Assembly: GCA_015060115.1 (NCBI GenBank)
Contig: SUZB01000017.1
Coordinates: 1 to 46,864 of the forward strand
DNA: 46,864 nucleotides
Direction of reading: 5' to 3'
Origin: Rikenellaceae bacterium
GTDB taxonomy: Bacteria > Bacteroidota > Bacteroidia > Bacteroidales > Rikenellaceae
A model generated the notes under the pieces. That model made no database searches. It was not told the origin of the DNA and saw only the letters and a list, made by a program, of their open reading frames with translations. Shown one piece after another: positions 22,077-30,990 of the stretch; the stretch's first letter is position 1; every line of letters starts with the position of its first letter. Made by a program: the position numbers and the translations under genes.

Positions 22077-23402
22077 ATGAAAGCAATTAGACTTTTTTCG
22101 TTGTCGCTACTTTTGACCTTTGCGGGCATCGTAACAGGCAAGGCGCAAACAACCTTTTATGAGGTAACGGAGTACACACCAACAATCTATATGATTGCAC
22201 GCGGTGAGGTTACGGAGGAGTATGATGCCGATGCTACTCGCCAAGAGATTATTGACGACTACGCCGAGACTGCCCGTTGTGGCTTCTCGCAGCTTAAAAA
22301 TCCTCAGTTTATCTTCGCCACACGAAACAACAAGTTCTCGTTGGCTCTTGGTGGCCGTGTCAGCCTACGCACAAGCTACGACTTTATGGGTGCTGTGGGC
22401 AATATAGACTTCGTTCCCTACGACATTACGCCCACAACCTACGCCAATCGTCAGCGTGTGATGATGGATGCTACAACCTCTCGCCTATTTATGAAGGCGA
22501 TCATCAACAGCAAGACCCTTGGTCGTGTGGTTGTATATTCGGATATGGATTTCCGAGGAGGTAACCAATTCTCTTATATTCCGCGACTTAGGTCAGCTTA
22601 TGTACAGCTAAAGGGCTTTACCGTAGGTCGTGATGTAACAACCTTCTGCGACTTGGAGGCAGCACCGCAAACAATCGACTTTGAGGGCCCTAATGCCTAT
22701 AACTTCGAGTTTAACCAGATGATTCGCTACGAGCATAGCTTCTTGCGTAACCACCTTACCTTGGGGATTGCCGCCGAGATGCCCTCGGTGAATGCCACCT
22801 ATGGCGAGAACTTCGCCCCTATACTTCAGCGTGTGCCCGATGGCATCGCCTATCTGCAGTATGCCTGGGGCGAGAACAAGTCGAGCCACCTGCGTGCATC
22901 GGCCGTTTTCCGCGATATGTACCTCCACGACAAGGGTGATAACGACAACACCACACAGTTTGGTTGGGGCGTTCAACTTAGTGGCCATATCGACATCACT
23001 CGCTGGGTAGACATCTATATGAATGGTGTATATGGCAAGGGCATTACACCTTATATTCAGGAGCTTACTGGTGCGCCATACGACTTTATCTACAATCCCG
23101 AAAAGCCTACCTCGCTCCTTACCTTGCCTATGTGGGGTTGGCAGGCAGCAGCCCAGATTAACATTGTTCCAGGCGTATTCTGGTTGGCTGGTGGCTACTC
23201 GATGGTCAATCTCGACAAGGACAAGGGTTACTTAGCCGACGACCAGTATCACCGTAGTAGCTATATCTTTGGTAATGCCTTCTGCAATATTACGCCTAAC
23301 TTTACCGTAGCGTTGGAGTACCTTCGTGGTATGCGCGAAAATATGAATAAAGATAAGGCTCACGCCAATCGCGTCAACCTCCTGTTGCAATATAACTTCT
23401 AA
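22077..23402 (+). CDS. Outer-membrane porin (DcaP-like)
   Basis: A 441-residue outer-membrane beta-barrel: signal peptide ending KAQ at about residue 24, a short polar N-terminal region, then alternating aromatic strands and a terminal aromatic residue (LLLQYNF), as recognised by the BAM machinery. The pattern fits DcaP-like porins found in Bacteroidetes. I start at ATG 22077 (MKAIRLFSLSLLL) because a signal peptide begins there; the in-frame upstream extension to 21963 is not consistent with that. Terminator follows. Substrate unknown. Confidence 0.75.
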   Translation: MKAIRLFSLSLLLTFAGIVTGKAQTTFYEVTEYTPTIYMIARGEVTEEYDADATRQEIIDDYAETARCGFSQLKNPQFIFATRNNKFSLALGGRVSLRTSYDFMGAVGNIDFVPYDITPTTYANRQRVMMDATTSRLFMKAIINSKTLGRVVVYSDMDFRGGNQFSYIPRLRSAYVQLKGFTVGRDVTTFCDLEAAPQTIDFEGPNAYNFEFNQMIRYEHSFLRNHLTLGIAAEMPSVNATYGENFAPILQRVPDGIAYLQYAWGENKSSHLRASAVFRDMYLHDKGDNDNTTQFGWGVQLSGHIDITRWVDIYMNGVYGKGITPYIQELTGAPYDFIYNPEKPTSLLTLPMWGWQAAAQINIVPGVFWLAGGYSMVNLDKDKGYLADDQYHRSSYIFGNAFCNITPNFTVALEYLRGMRENMNKDKAHANRVNLLLQYNF

Positions 23403-23421
23403 AACTATCATTTATGGTAGG

Positions 23422-23451
23422 TCGGCACTCTTCTCAGGGTGCCGATTTTTT
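23422..23451 (+). terminator. Intrinsic terminator after the porin gene
   Basis: TCGGCAC (23422-23428) pairs with GTGCCGA (23439-23445), followed by TTTTTT. Confidence 0.85.
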
Positions 23452-23453
23452 CA

Positions 23454-23461
23454 TACCTTTG
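23454..23461 (+). promoter_or_regulatory. Promoter -7 element for DUF4491
   Basis: TACCTTTG matches the -7 consensus directly after the porin terminator and 29 nt before the DUF4491 start. No clear -33. Confidence 0.55.
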
Positions 23462-23490
23462 TACCCATATATAAATAAAATATAACTATT

Positions 23491-23796
23491 ATGAGTCTAC
23501 ATTTTACTGGTTTGGTTATTGGCATTGCCACATTTCTTATTATCGGTCTTTTCCACCCTATCGTCATCAAGGGCGAATACTACTTTGGCGTGAAGATATG
23601 GTGGGTATTCCTCATTAGCGGCATCATATCGGGCATAGCATCGCTGTTTATCGAGCAGATATTGCTCTCTACGCTCCTTGCCGTGTGGTCTGCATCGTCA
23701 TTATGGGGCATTGGCGAGTTGTTCGAGCAGCGCCGCAGAGTTCAGCGTGGTTGGTTCCCTGCACGCCCTGAGGGTAAGCTTTTTGAGAAAAAGTAA
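23491..23796 (+). CDS. DUF4491 family membrane protein
   Basis: A 101-residue protein with three hydrophobic segments (about 5-22, 33-52, 56-75), then a basic tail. The sequence pattern (GLFHPIVIKGEYYFG, SASSLWGIGELFEQ) fits DUF4491, a small Bacteroidetes membrane family of unknown function. Monocistronic between a terminator/promoter pair and the ECF sigma gene. Confidence 0.85.
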   Translation: MSLHFTGLVIGIATFLIIGLFHPIVIKGEYYFGVKIWWVFLISGIISGIASLFIEQILLSTLLAVWSASSLWGIGELFEQRRRVQRGWFPARPEGKLFEKK

Positions 23797-23874
23797 CTTT
23801 TTTTCGATTTCGATGTTACATTCCGCCACCCTTATTCGTTATATAGGTGAAAGAAGATAACAAAAGAGTAAGTT

Positions 23875-24381
23875 GTGAAGAGTATCATAGAGAGATACAC
23901 CGAGTTAATTTCGGAGGTTAAGGATAGCGTTTACCGCATGGCACTCAGCCTTGTAGGTGAGCAGGCCGAGGCCGAAGATATAACGCAGGATATATACGAG
24001 AGGGTATGGAGGGCCCGCGACAAGGTGCTCCTCGAAGAGCGCCCTCGGGCCTATGTCTGCCGAATGACTCGCAATCTCGCTATCGACAGACTTCGCCAGA
24101 GGGAGCGACAAGCCTCGACCAATAGCCCCGTAATTGAGCGTGAGGGCATTGGCGATGGTAGCGACCTGAGGGATATCACACAACAAACAAAGGCGGTTAT
24201 CGCTACCCTGCCAGAAAAACAGCGCTTAACAATCCATCTGCGCGATGTCGAGGGTTACGAAATCGAGGAGATTGCCGAGATTATGGAGATGGACGCAACG
24301 AGTGTAAGAATGAATCTGTCGCGAGCACGAAAGAGTGTGAGAGAACAAGTTTTGAAATTAATGAACTATGGAGTTGAATAG
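23875..24381 (+). CDS. ECF RNA polymerase sigma factor
   Basis: A 168-residue sigma-70 family ECF factor. Region 2 appears as QAEAEDITQDIYERVWR (residues about 30-48), region 4 as the LPEKQRLTIHL ... YEIEEIAEIMEMDATSVRMNLSRARKSVR HTH at about 105-155. The start is GTG 23875; no better ATG precedes the conserved domain. Its 3' end overlaps the anti-sigma-like gene by 14 nt. The cassette downstream suggests it controls its own outer-membrane and DUF4252 genes. Confidence 0.9.
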   Translation: MKSIIERYTELISEVKDSVYRMALSLVGEQAEAEDITQDIYERVWRARDKVLLEERPRAYVCRMTRNLAIDRLRQRERQASTNSPVIEREGIGDGSDLRDITQQTKAVIATLPEKQRLTIHLRDVEGYEIEEIAEIMEMDATSVRMNLSRARKSVREQVLKLMNYGVE

Positions 24382-24829
24382 AGTTAAAATATTAGCCGAC
24401 AAGTATTTCGATGGCATTACCTCACGCGCTGAGGAGCAGGAGCTAAAGGAGGCTTTGCGCTCTATCGACAACCTCGATAGTGAGCTTCAAGCACTCAAAA
24501 CGATGCTTGGAGCAATGGAATCACTCCACGAAACAACCTCGCCAGTGGAAGTCGTTCACCCCACTACACCTCGCAGAGTTGTTTGGCTTGGCAGAGTGGC
24601 GGCTGTGGCTATCGCAGCGTGTGCTGTGTTCGGCATATTCTTAGGCATCAACCATCGCGAGCAGTCGATTGTAGAGTCGCCAACGATTATCTGCCACATC
24701 AACGGAGAGCTTGTTAGCGATCAGGCTATAGCGCGTGCCGAGATGGATAGAGTGCTTGGTGGAGTGGCTGATGATATGGCTTTGGCTATGGCAAAGATTG
24801 AAAAGTTAAAAATCGTCAAAACAGAGTAG
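24368..24829 (+). CDS. Probable anti-sigma factor, single-pass
   Basis: A 153-residue protein: an acidic cytoplasmic N-terminal part (residues 1-70; KILADKYFDGITSRAEEQEL resembles the start of many Bacteroidetes anti-sigma proteins), one membrane helix at about 73-93 (VAAVAIAACAVFGIFLG), and a periplasmic tail. It overlaps the ECF sigma gene by 14 nt, the usual sigma/anti-sigma arrangement. No classical zinc anti-sigma motif is seen. Confidence 0.7.
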   Translation: MELNRVKILADKYFDGITSRAEEQELKEALRSIDNLDSELQALKTMLGAMESLHETTSPVEVVHPTTPRRVVWLGRVAAVAIAACAVFGIFLGINHREQSIVESPTIICHINGELVSDQAIARAEMDRVLGGVADDMALAMAKIEKLKIVKTE

Positions 24830-24858
24830 TAGCATTGATTAACTAAACCTAAATTTAT

Positions 24859-25698
24859 ATGAAAAAGTTTCTTTCTTTGGCTCTAATTTTTACCCTCGCT
24901 GTTGCTGGCCTCTCTGCGCAAGAGCATGGTGTGGTAGCGATAAACGATAGTGGCGACTATGTATCGTCGAAAGATGGCAACCTTAACCTCTCGGTGGCGG
25001 GTATGATGTTCTCAATCAACAACGAGGGCCAGGCTGTTCCCGCTGTACCTCAAAAGTCGAATAGCAAGATTGGCTTCTCGGCATACGGCGAGAGCTTTGG
25101 AGCTACAAAGACCGACCATATAGCATTTTTTGAGTTGGGTGTTAATACTTTAGCCAACCAATCTTACGACCTATACACGCCAGAGGAGGCTGCAATGTTG
25201 CCATTTAGTCGCAAATCGACATATCTCGCTCTTAACCCGATAACTATGAGTGTCGCACTCAACAAGAGTCGTTCATTGAGTTTCAATATGGCAGTGGGCT
25301 TCGCTATCGAGAACTACAAGTTTGCGGGTAAATACTCGATGAAGTATGATGGTGGCATTATGCGCCCTATCGAGCTTGATGGCAACATCAAGAAGTCGAA
25401 ACTTGTTGCTACTTACCTACATTTCCCATTTTTGCTAAACTATAACTTTAGCCGTAAGTTCTTTATTGCTGCGGGCGTAAACCTCGATATCGCCATAAAC
25501 TCAAAGCTCTTTTATAAGAAGCCCAGAACCTCTATTGAGGGCGAAGTAACCCTTAATCCGGTACAGGTGGGTGCTACGGCACGCATCGGCTGGGGTAAGC
25601 TCTATGGCTTTGTAAACTACTCGTTTATGGAGATGTTCAAGGTAGGCACAGGCCCTGGTGGCAATCGTCTATCGGCAGGTATAGGTCTCTTCTTCTAA
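24859..25698 (+). CDS. Outer-membrane beta-barrel protein, function unknown
   Basis: A 279-residue secreted protein: signal peptide (MKKFLSLALIFTLAVAGLSAQ up to about residue 20-21), a polar linker, then alternating strands typical of small OmpW/PorT-like barrels, ending in Phe (IGLFF). Located between the anti-sigma gene and the DUF4252 genes, so probably a product of the ECF regulon. No substrate or partner visible. Confidence 0.65.
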   Translation: MKKFLSLALIFTLAVAGLSAQEHGVVAINDSGDYVSSKDGNLNLSVAGMMFSINNEGQAVPAVPQKSNSKIGFSAYGESFGATKTDHIAFFELGVNTLANQSYDLYTPEEAAMLPFSRKSTYLALNPITMSVALNKSRSLSFNMAVGFAIENYKFAGKYSMKYDGGIMRPIELDGNIKKSKLVATYLHFPFLLNYNFSRKFFIAAGVNLDIAINSKLFYKKPRTSIEGEVTLNPVQVGATARIGWGKLYGFVNYSFMEMFKVGTGPGGNRLSAGIGLFF

Positions 25699-25715
25699 TA
25701 TAAATTTTAGTTAAG

Positions 25716-26141
25716 ATGAAACGGTTTATATTATTCATAATCTTGTGCTTGCCACTATCGGCAATAGCCCAAACCACAAGCTTTAACAAGCTTATGGAGA
25801 AGTACTCAACGATGCAAGATTGCACAACAATTGTAATGGAGAAAGAGATGTTGCGCAGTATGGGTGTGGAGTCGGGAATGGATAGTGTGCTCGTGGTATC
25901 GGTAGAGAGCGAAGGCCTCATTGATACATTCAGAGAGGATGTAGCGCTTGCCACCGAGGGGTTTAGCGTGTTGATGACCGTAAACAGCGGTGGCGAGATG
26001 GTTAAGATTGTTAGCCGTTCGGAGGGTGGTAAGATTAGCGAGATGATTGTGCTGACAATATCGTCTGAGGAGGGTGTTGCAATCCGAGTTACTGGCAATA
26101 ATCTATCGCTGAATGAGGCAATATCACTAATTGATATGTAG
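25716..26141 (+). CDS. DUF4252 family secreted protein, copy 1
   Basis: A 141-residue protein with a signal peptide ending AIAQ at about residue 19. The rest fits DUF4252, a small exported family found next to ECF sigma factors in Bacteroidetes; function unknown. First of three tandem relatives here. It shares the N-terminal layout (SFNKLMEKYSTMQDCTTIVMEKEML) with copy 3. Confidence 0.75.
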   Translation: MKRFILFIILCLPLSAIAQTTSFNKLMEKYSTMQDCTTIVMEKEMLRSMGVESGMDSVLVVSVESEGLIDTFREDVALATEGFSVLMTVNSGGEMVKIVSRSEGGKISEMIVLTISSEEGVAIRVTGNNLSLNEAISLIDM

Positions 26142-26157
26142 CAATAATTTAGTTTAT

Positions 26158-26630
26158 ATGAAAAGATTTATATTGCTGATGCATTACTATTACCAATGTT
26201 AGCATCTGCGCAGATTCCAGCCATCGAGAAGCTTGGTAAGGAGGCCAAACGACAGAAGGGAGTTGAGTACGAAAGCGTTGGTAGTTTTATGCTCGGTATG
26301 GCATCGAAGATGGCACCCAAAGAGCAAAGAGCGACTTTCGAGATGCTTGACCATATAGATATGATAGTATCGGAAGATAACACATATCTTGCCACTCTTG
26401 AAACTCGACTAAAGGCTATTATCCGAGATTTAGGAGCATCGTTTATTGTCAAAACCGACGAGGAGAAGACGACCCACGAGGTCTACGGCGTAAAGAGCGG
26501 AGGCGTATTCACGCAACTAATCATCATCACAAAGGGTAAAGCCAAAGGCTATGCCGTAACTGCAATGAGTGGCAAAATACCCGAAAATCGCCTTGGCGAA
26601 ATAGCAAAACTTAGCCACCCAAAAAAGTAA
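26158..26630 (+). pseudogene. DUF4252-like gene, copy 2, one-base frameshift in the signal peptide
   Basis: ATG 26158 begins a normal signal peptide (MKRFILL...) but the frame stops at TAG 26200-26202. Shifting frame by one base at about 26179-26181 gives ALLLPMLASAQ and then the mature protein (IPAIEKLGKEAKRQ...) to the stop at 26628-26630. The break behaves as a single missing base after CTG 26176-26178; for comparison copy 3 reads LIAMLLPLGAMA at this point. An ATG at 26196 could still start a protein of 144 residues with almost no signal sequence, which would stay in the cytoplasm. May be a real mutation or an assembly/sequencing error; the bulk of the frame remains open, so the loss is recent or artefactual. 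Confidence 0.75.
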
Positions 26631-26665
26631 AAACCATTAATCTAAATACCTAAAACAGAGTTTAT

Positions 26666-27145
26666 ATGAAAAAGTTTATCGTATTGATTGCTATGCTCTT
26701 GCCACTTGGTGCAATGGCAACAGTTCCTGAGTTGAACAAAATTGTAGACAACTACTCAACAACCGAGGGTGTTACAGTTGTAAACCTTACGGGCGAGATG
26801 CTCAAGGCGCAGGCTGGTGCAGCAGGTGCTGACGCAAATAAGTATATCGAGGATATTGAGTCGCTCGTTATCCTTCAAAGCGAAACCGCCGACCTAAGCA
26901 AGAAGATTGTAAAGCAGGTTGACAAGGCGCTTAAAGGCGTAAATCTTGAGAGCTTAGTGGATATTCAGGCCGAAAAGGATAATCGTGTCAGAGTACTTGC
27001 TAATCGTGATGGCGAGGTAATCGCCGATATTATCGTCTTTGTAACAGAAGGCGATGAGGTTGCCTTGATAATGATTTCGGGCACGCTTGACGAGTCAATC
27101 CTCGGCGATATGCAGAGTGGCATTGGCGGAATAAGCATTGGCTAA
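26666..27145 (+). CDS. DUF4252 family secreted protein, copy 3
   Basis: A 159-residue protein with a signal peptide (ends GAMA, about residue 18) followed by a DUF4252-like domain (VPELNKIVDNYSTTEGVTVV...). The last gene of the ECF cassette before a bidirectional terminator. The mature part aligns by eye with copy 1 (PELNKIVDNYSTTEG against SFNKLMEKYSTMQD). Function unknown. Confidence 0.75.
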   Translation: MKKFIVLIAMLLPLGAMATVPELNKIVDNYSTTEGVTVVNLTGEMLKAQAGAAGADANKYIEDIESLVILQSETADLSKKIVKQVDKALKGVNLESLVDIQAEKDNRVRVLANRDGEVIADIIVFVTEGDEVALIMISGTLDESILGDMQSGIGGISIG

Positions 27146-27166
27146 TTCACCTAAAAACGAATTGAG

Positions 27167-27191
27167 AAAAGAGGGCTTAACACCCTCTTTT
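27167..27191. terminator. Bidirectional terminator
   Basis: AAAAGAGGG (27167-27175) pairs with CCCTCTTTT (27183-27191) between the convergent DUF4252 and rubrerythrin genes, with A/T runs on both sides. Confidence 0.85.
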
Positions 27192-27199
27192 TCTTTTGA

Positions 27200-27781
27200 T
27201 TAATAGTTGTCGGCCATAGGCTCAAAATACTTCTGTTCGTGGTCGCACGATGGGCATTGTTTCGGGGCAATTGCACCGCGCACGATATAGCCACAATTGC
27301 GACACTGCCAGATGATTTCACCATCACGGCGGAAGAAGTCGCCATCGGTCAATCGGCTCAATAGGCGCAAGTAGCGACGCTCGTGCTCTCGCTCCACCTC
27401 GGCTACAAAGCGAAAAACGGCTGAAATCTTCTGGAAGCCCTCGGCGTGTGCCGTTTCGGCAAACGAGGAGTAGAGCACCTCCCACTCTTCGTGCTCGCCC
27501 TCGGCTGCCGCAATCAAATTCTCCTTGGTCGAGAGGATTATACCCGCAGGAAATGTGGCGTGATGAATGGTTGCGCTACCACCCTCCAAGAACTTGAAGA
27601 AGCGCTTGGCGTGCTCCTTCTCCTGATCGGCTGTGGTGTTGAAGATAGCGGCAATCTGTTCGTAGCCATCTTTAGATGCCTGTTTTGCAAAGAAGTTGTA
27701 GCGGTTGCGTGCCTGACTCTCGCCAGCAAAAGCCTTTAATAGATTTTCCTCCGTAAGAGTTCCTTTAAGTGTGTTTCTCAT
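27200..27781 (-). CDS. rbr: Rubrerythrin
   Basis: A 193-residue non-heme iron peroxidase protecting anaerobes from hydrogen peroxide. The N-terminal ferritin-like domain (ENLLKAFAGESQARNRY; DQEKEHAKRFFKFLEG; EWEVLYSSFAETAHAEGF; EVEREHERRY) contains the paired ExxH-type di-iron ligands. The C terminus is a rubredoxin domain: CRNCGY and CPSCDH supply the four Cys iron ligands. I start at ATG 27779-27781 (MRNTLKGTLTEENLL), the conserved start. Confidence 0.93.
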   Translation of the reverse strand: MRNTLKGTLTEENLLKAFAGESQARNRYNFFAKQASKDGYEQIAAIFNTTADQEKEHAKRFFKFLEGGSATIHHATFPAGIILSTKENLIAAAEGEHEEWEVLYSSFAETAHAEGFQKISAVFRFVAEVEREHERRYLRLLSRLTDGDFFRRDGEIIWQCRNCGYIVRGAIAPKQCPSCDHEQKYFEPMADNY

Positions 27782-27865
27782 AATACGATAGATTAATTTT
27801 ACCAATCCTCTTTTTAGCAAATTACAAGCCAAAGAGAGAGACTGAATTCCGAATGGCGGGGGCTA

Positions 27866-27897
27866 TTTGCTTTTTCGTATATTTTTTGCTATCTTTG
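27866..27897 (+). promoter_or_regulatory. Promoter for ettA
   Basis: TTTG (27866-27869), 20 nt, TATCTTTG (27890-27897), 35 nt before the start codon. A full consensus match. Confidence 0.8.
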
Positions 27898-27932
27898 CAC
27901 ACTATTCTTAGAAACAATAAATTATACACAAT

Positions 27933-29612
27933 ATGGCAGACGAGAAAATTATATTTTCTATGGTTGGTGTGAGCAAGGTGCTCAACAACAACAAGAAGAT
28001 TTTGAACAACATCTACCTTTCGTTCTTCTATGGCGCTAAGATTGGTATCATCGGTCTTAACGGTTCGGGTAAGTCTACCCTTATGAAGATTATCGCAGGT
28101 ATCGACAAGAGTTTTCAGGGTGAGGTGGTATTCTCTCCCGGCTACACCGTAGGTTATCTTGAGCAGGAGCCACAGCTCGACCCCACAAAGACTGTTAAGG
28201 AGATTGTCGAGGAGGGTGCAGCATCTACCGTAGCACTTCTCAAGGAGTACGAGGATATCAATATGAAGCTCTGCGAGCCTATGTCCGATGACGAGATGGC
28301 ACGCCTTATCGAGCGTCAGGGTGAGCTTTACGAGAAGATTGACCAGGTAAACGGCTGGGAGCTTGATAGCGTTTTGGAGCGTGCCATGGATGCTTTGCGC
28401 TGTCCCGATGGCGATCAGCCTGTAAATGTACTCTCTGGTGGTGAGCGCCGCCGTGTGGCTCTATGCCGTCTTTTGTTGCAGCAGCCCGATGTTCTGCTCT
28501 TGGACGAGCCTACCAACCATCTCGATGCCGAGAGTATCGACTGGTTGGAGCAGCACCTTCAGCAGTACAAGGGTACGGTTATTGCCGTTACGCACGACCG
28601 TTACTTCCTTGATAATGTTGCAGGCTGGATTCTTGAGCTCGACCGTGGCGAGGGTATTCCTTGGAAGGGTAACTACTCTGGCTGGCTGGAGCAGAAGACC
28701 CAGCGTATGGCTATGGAGGAGAAGCAGGAGAGCAAGCGTCGCAAGACCTTGGAGCGTGAGTTGGAGTGGGTGCGTATGTCGCCCTCGGGCCGTCATGCTA
28801 AGTCAAAGGCTCGTCTTTCGGCCTACGACAAGTTGATGAATGCCGACACCAAGGAGCGCGAGGAGAAGCTTGAGATCTATATCCCCAACGGCCCCCGTTT
28901 GGGCGATGTCGTTATCGAGGCTCAGGGTGTAACAAAGGCCTTTGGCGACAGGGTGCTTTATGAGAATTTGGAGTTCTCGTTGCCACCCGCAGGTATCGTG
29001 GGCGTTATCGGTGCTAACGGTACAGGTAAGACCACCCTATTCCGTATGATTATGGGCTTGGAGGAGCCCACATCGGGTAGTTTCCGTGTAGGTCCTACCG
29101 TGAAGCTCGCCTATGTCGACCAGCAGCACAAGTCTATCGACCCCGATAAGACCGTTTATGAGGTTATCTCGCAGAATTCAGACCTTATTCAGCTTGGCAA
29201 CCGTCAGGTTAATGCTCGTGCCTATGTAGGTCGCTTCAACTTCAACGGTGCCGACCAAGAGAAGAAGTGTGGTGTATTGTCGGGTGGTGAGCGTAACCGT
29301 CTGCATTTGGCTTTGGCACTCAAGGAGCAGGGTAATGTGTTGTTGCTTGATGAGCCTACCAACGATATTGATGTCAATACCTTGCGTGCGTTGGAGGAGG
29401 GCTTGGAGAACTTCGCAGGTTGTGCTGTCGTTATCTCGCACGACCGTTGGTTCTTAGACCGTATCGCAACACACATCCTCTCGTTTGAGGGCGACTCGAA
29501 GGTTGTATTCTATGAGGGCTCATACTCGGAGTACGAGGCTTGGAAGAAGGCTCAGGGCGAGGATACAACACCCAAGCGAGTTAAGTATAAGAAACTTTTG
29601 GCAGAGCAGTAA
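27933..29612 (+). CDS. ettA: Energy-dependent translational throttle protein EttA (ABC-F)
   Basis: A 559-residue ABC-F ATPase, the usual EttA length, acting at the ribosomal E site. First domain: Walker A GLNGSGKST, signature LSGGERRR, Walker B LLLDEPTNHLD. Second domain: Walker A GANGTGKTT, signature LSGGERNR, Walker B LLLDEPTNDID. The interdomain arm and the ERELEWVRMSPSGRHAKSKARL linker are EttA-like. No long C-terminal coiled coil, unlike the Uup-like protein at 20055. It has its own promoter and a 21-nt gap to hisS. Confidence 0.93.
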   Translation: MADEKIIFSMVGVSKVLNNNKKILNNIYLSFFYGAKIGIIGLNGSGKSTLMKIIAGIDKSFQGEVVFSPGYTVGYLEQEPQLDPTKTVKEIVEEGAASTVALLKEYEDINMKLCEPMSDDEMARLIERQGELYEKIDQVNGWELDSVLERAMDALRCPDGDQPVNVLSGGERRRVALCRLLLQQPDVLLLDEPTNHLDAESIDWLEQHLQQYKGTVIAVTHDRYFLDNVAGWILELDRGEGIPWKGNYSGWLEQKTQRMAMEEKQESKRRKTLERELEWVRMSPSGRHAKSKARLSAYDKLMNADTKEREEKLEIYIPNGPRLGDVVIEAQGVTKAFGDRVLYENLEFSLPPAGIVGVIGANGTGKTTLFRMIMGLEEPTSGSFRVGPTVKLAYVDQQHKSIDPDKTVYEVISQNSDLIQLGNRQVNARAYVGRFNFNGADQEKKCGVLSGGERNRLHLALALKEQGNVLLLDEPTNDIDVNTLRALEEGLENFAGCAVVISHDRWFLDRIATHILSFEGDSKVVFYEGSYSEYEAWKKAQGEDTTPKRVKYKKLLAEQ

Positions 29613-29633
29613 TCATCTGCAACATAATAGATT

Positions 29634-30974
29634 ATGGCACAGAAACCTTCAATTCCAAAGGGCACGCGCGACTTCTCACCTGAGGAGATGATGCGCCGCA
29701 CCTACATTTTCGATACCATCAAGAGCGTATTCCGCCTCTTTGGCTACGCTCCGTTGGAGACACCCTCGATGGAGAACCTCTCTACCCTTTTGGGTAAGTA
29801 TGGCGATGAGGGCGATAAGCTCCTCTTCAAGATTTTGAACTCTGGCGACTATGGCGCAAAGCTTACGGAGGAGGAGTTGCGTCAGGCGTCAAAGATTTCG
29901 GAGAAGGGCTTACGATATGACCTTACCGTACCCTTTGCTCGCTATGTCGTGCAGCACCAGAACGAGATTGTCTTCCCCTTCAAGCGCTATCAGATTCAGC
30001 CCGTATGGCGTGCTGACCGTCCTCAAAAAGGTCGCTATCGTGAGTTCTATCAGTGCGATGTCGATGTTATTGGCTCAAAGTCGCTCCTTAGTGAGGTAGA
30101 GTTGGTAGATATTGTTGCCCGTGTCTTTGCGAAGCTCGGCATCTCGGTAACGCTTAAGATGAACAACCGCAAAATCTTGTTCGGTATCGCTGAGTCTATC
30201 GGTCACGCCGACAAGATGATTGATATCACGGTAGCTATCGACAAGCTCGACAAGATTGGCTTAGACAATGTCAAGGCTGAGTTGCGCGAGCGTGGCATCG
30301 ATGATGAGGCTATCGCCAAGCTTCAACCTATCCTTGAGCTTAGCGGCACAAATGCTGAGAAACTCAGCAAGCTAAGCGAGGTTATTGGTACTTCGGAAAC
30401 AGGCGCCAAGGGTATCGAGGAGATGCGTACAATTTTCGACAATGTCGAGGCTTTGGGCATCGCTCTTATCCCCGAACTCGACCTCTCGTTGGCTCGTGGT
30501 CTGAACTACTATACGGGTGCTATCTTCGAGGTTAAGGCCAACGACTTCCAGATTGGCTCTATCTCTGGCGGTGGTCGCTACGATGACCTTACCGGCATCT
30601 TTGGTATGCCCGGAATGTCGGGTGTCGGCATCTCGTTTGGCGCCGACCGCATCTACGATGTGATGCTCGGTCTCAACCTCTTCCCTGAGGAGTTGGCTTG
30701 CTCAACCAAGGTACTCTTTACAAACTTTGGCGAAGCAGAGCAGACCGCATCTATGCGCCTTATCTCTCGCCTTCGCGACAAGGGCGTAGCTGCCGAAATA
30801 TACCCCGATCAGGGCAAGATGAAGAAGCAGATGGAGTATGCCAACCGCCGTGCGATACCCTATGTTGTGATTATCGGCTCGGAGGAGTTAGCCGAGGGTT
30901 GCGCAACATTGAAGGATATGCGCTCAGGTGAGCAGACAAAGCTCTCGTTTGACGAACTTGTAGAGTGCCTGTAA
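29634..30974 (+). CDS. hisS: Histidyl-tRNA synthetase
   Basis: A 446-residue class II synthetase that charges tRNA-His. Motif 1 is in the start region ([14 protein letters not shown]), motif 2 is [27 protein letters not shown], and the histidine-specific loop reads [11 protein letters not shown]. The C-terminal anticodon-binding domain ([18 protein letters not shown]) completes it. It follows ettA by 21 nt and precedes the S41 protease by 16 nt. Confidence 0.95.
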   Translation: MAQKPSIPKGTRDFSPEEMMRRTYIFDTIKSVFRLFGYAPLETPSMENLSTLLGKYGDEGDKLLFKILNSGDYGAKLTEEELRQASKISEKGLRYDLTVPFARYVVQHQNEIVFPFKRYQIQPVWRADRPQKGRYREFYQCDVDVIGSKSLLSEVELVDIVARVFAKLGISVTLKMNNRKILFGIAESIGHADKMIDITVAIDKLDKIGLDNVKAELRERGIDDEAIAKLQPILELSGTNAEKLSKLSEVIGTSETGAKGIEEMRTIFDNVEALGIALIPELDLSLARGLNYYTGAIFEVKANDFQIGSISGGGRYDDLTGIFGMPGMSGVGISFGADRIYDVMLGLNLFPEELACSTKVLFTNFGEAEQTASMRLISRLRDKGVAAEIYPDQGKMKKQMEYANRRAIPYVVIIGSEELAEGCATLKDMRSGEQTKLSFDELVECL

Positions 30975-30990
30975 AAGACTGAAGATATAG

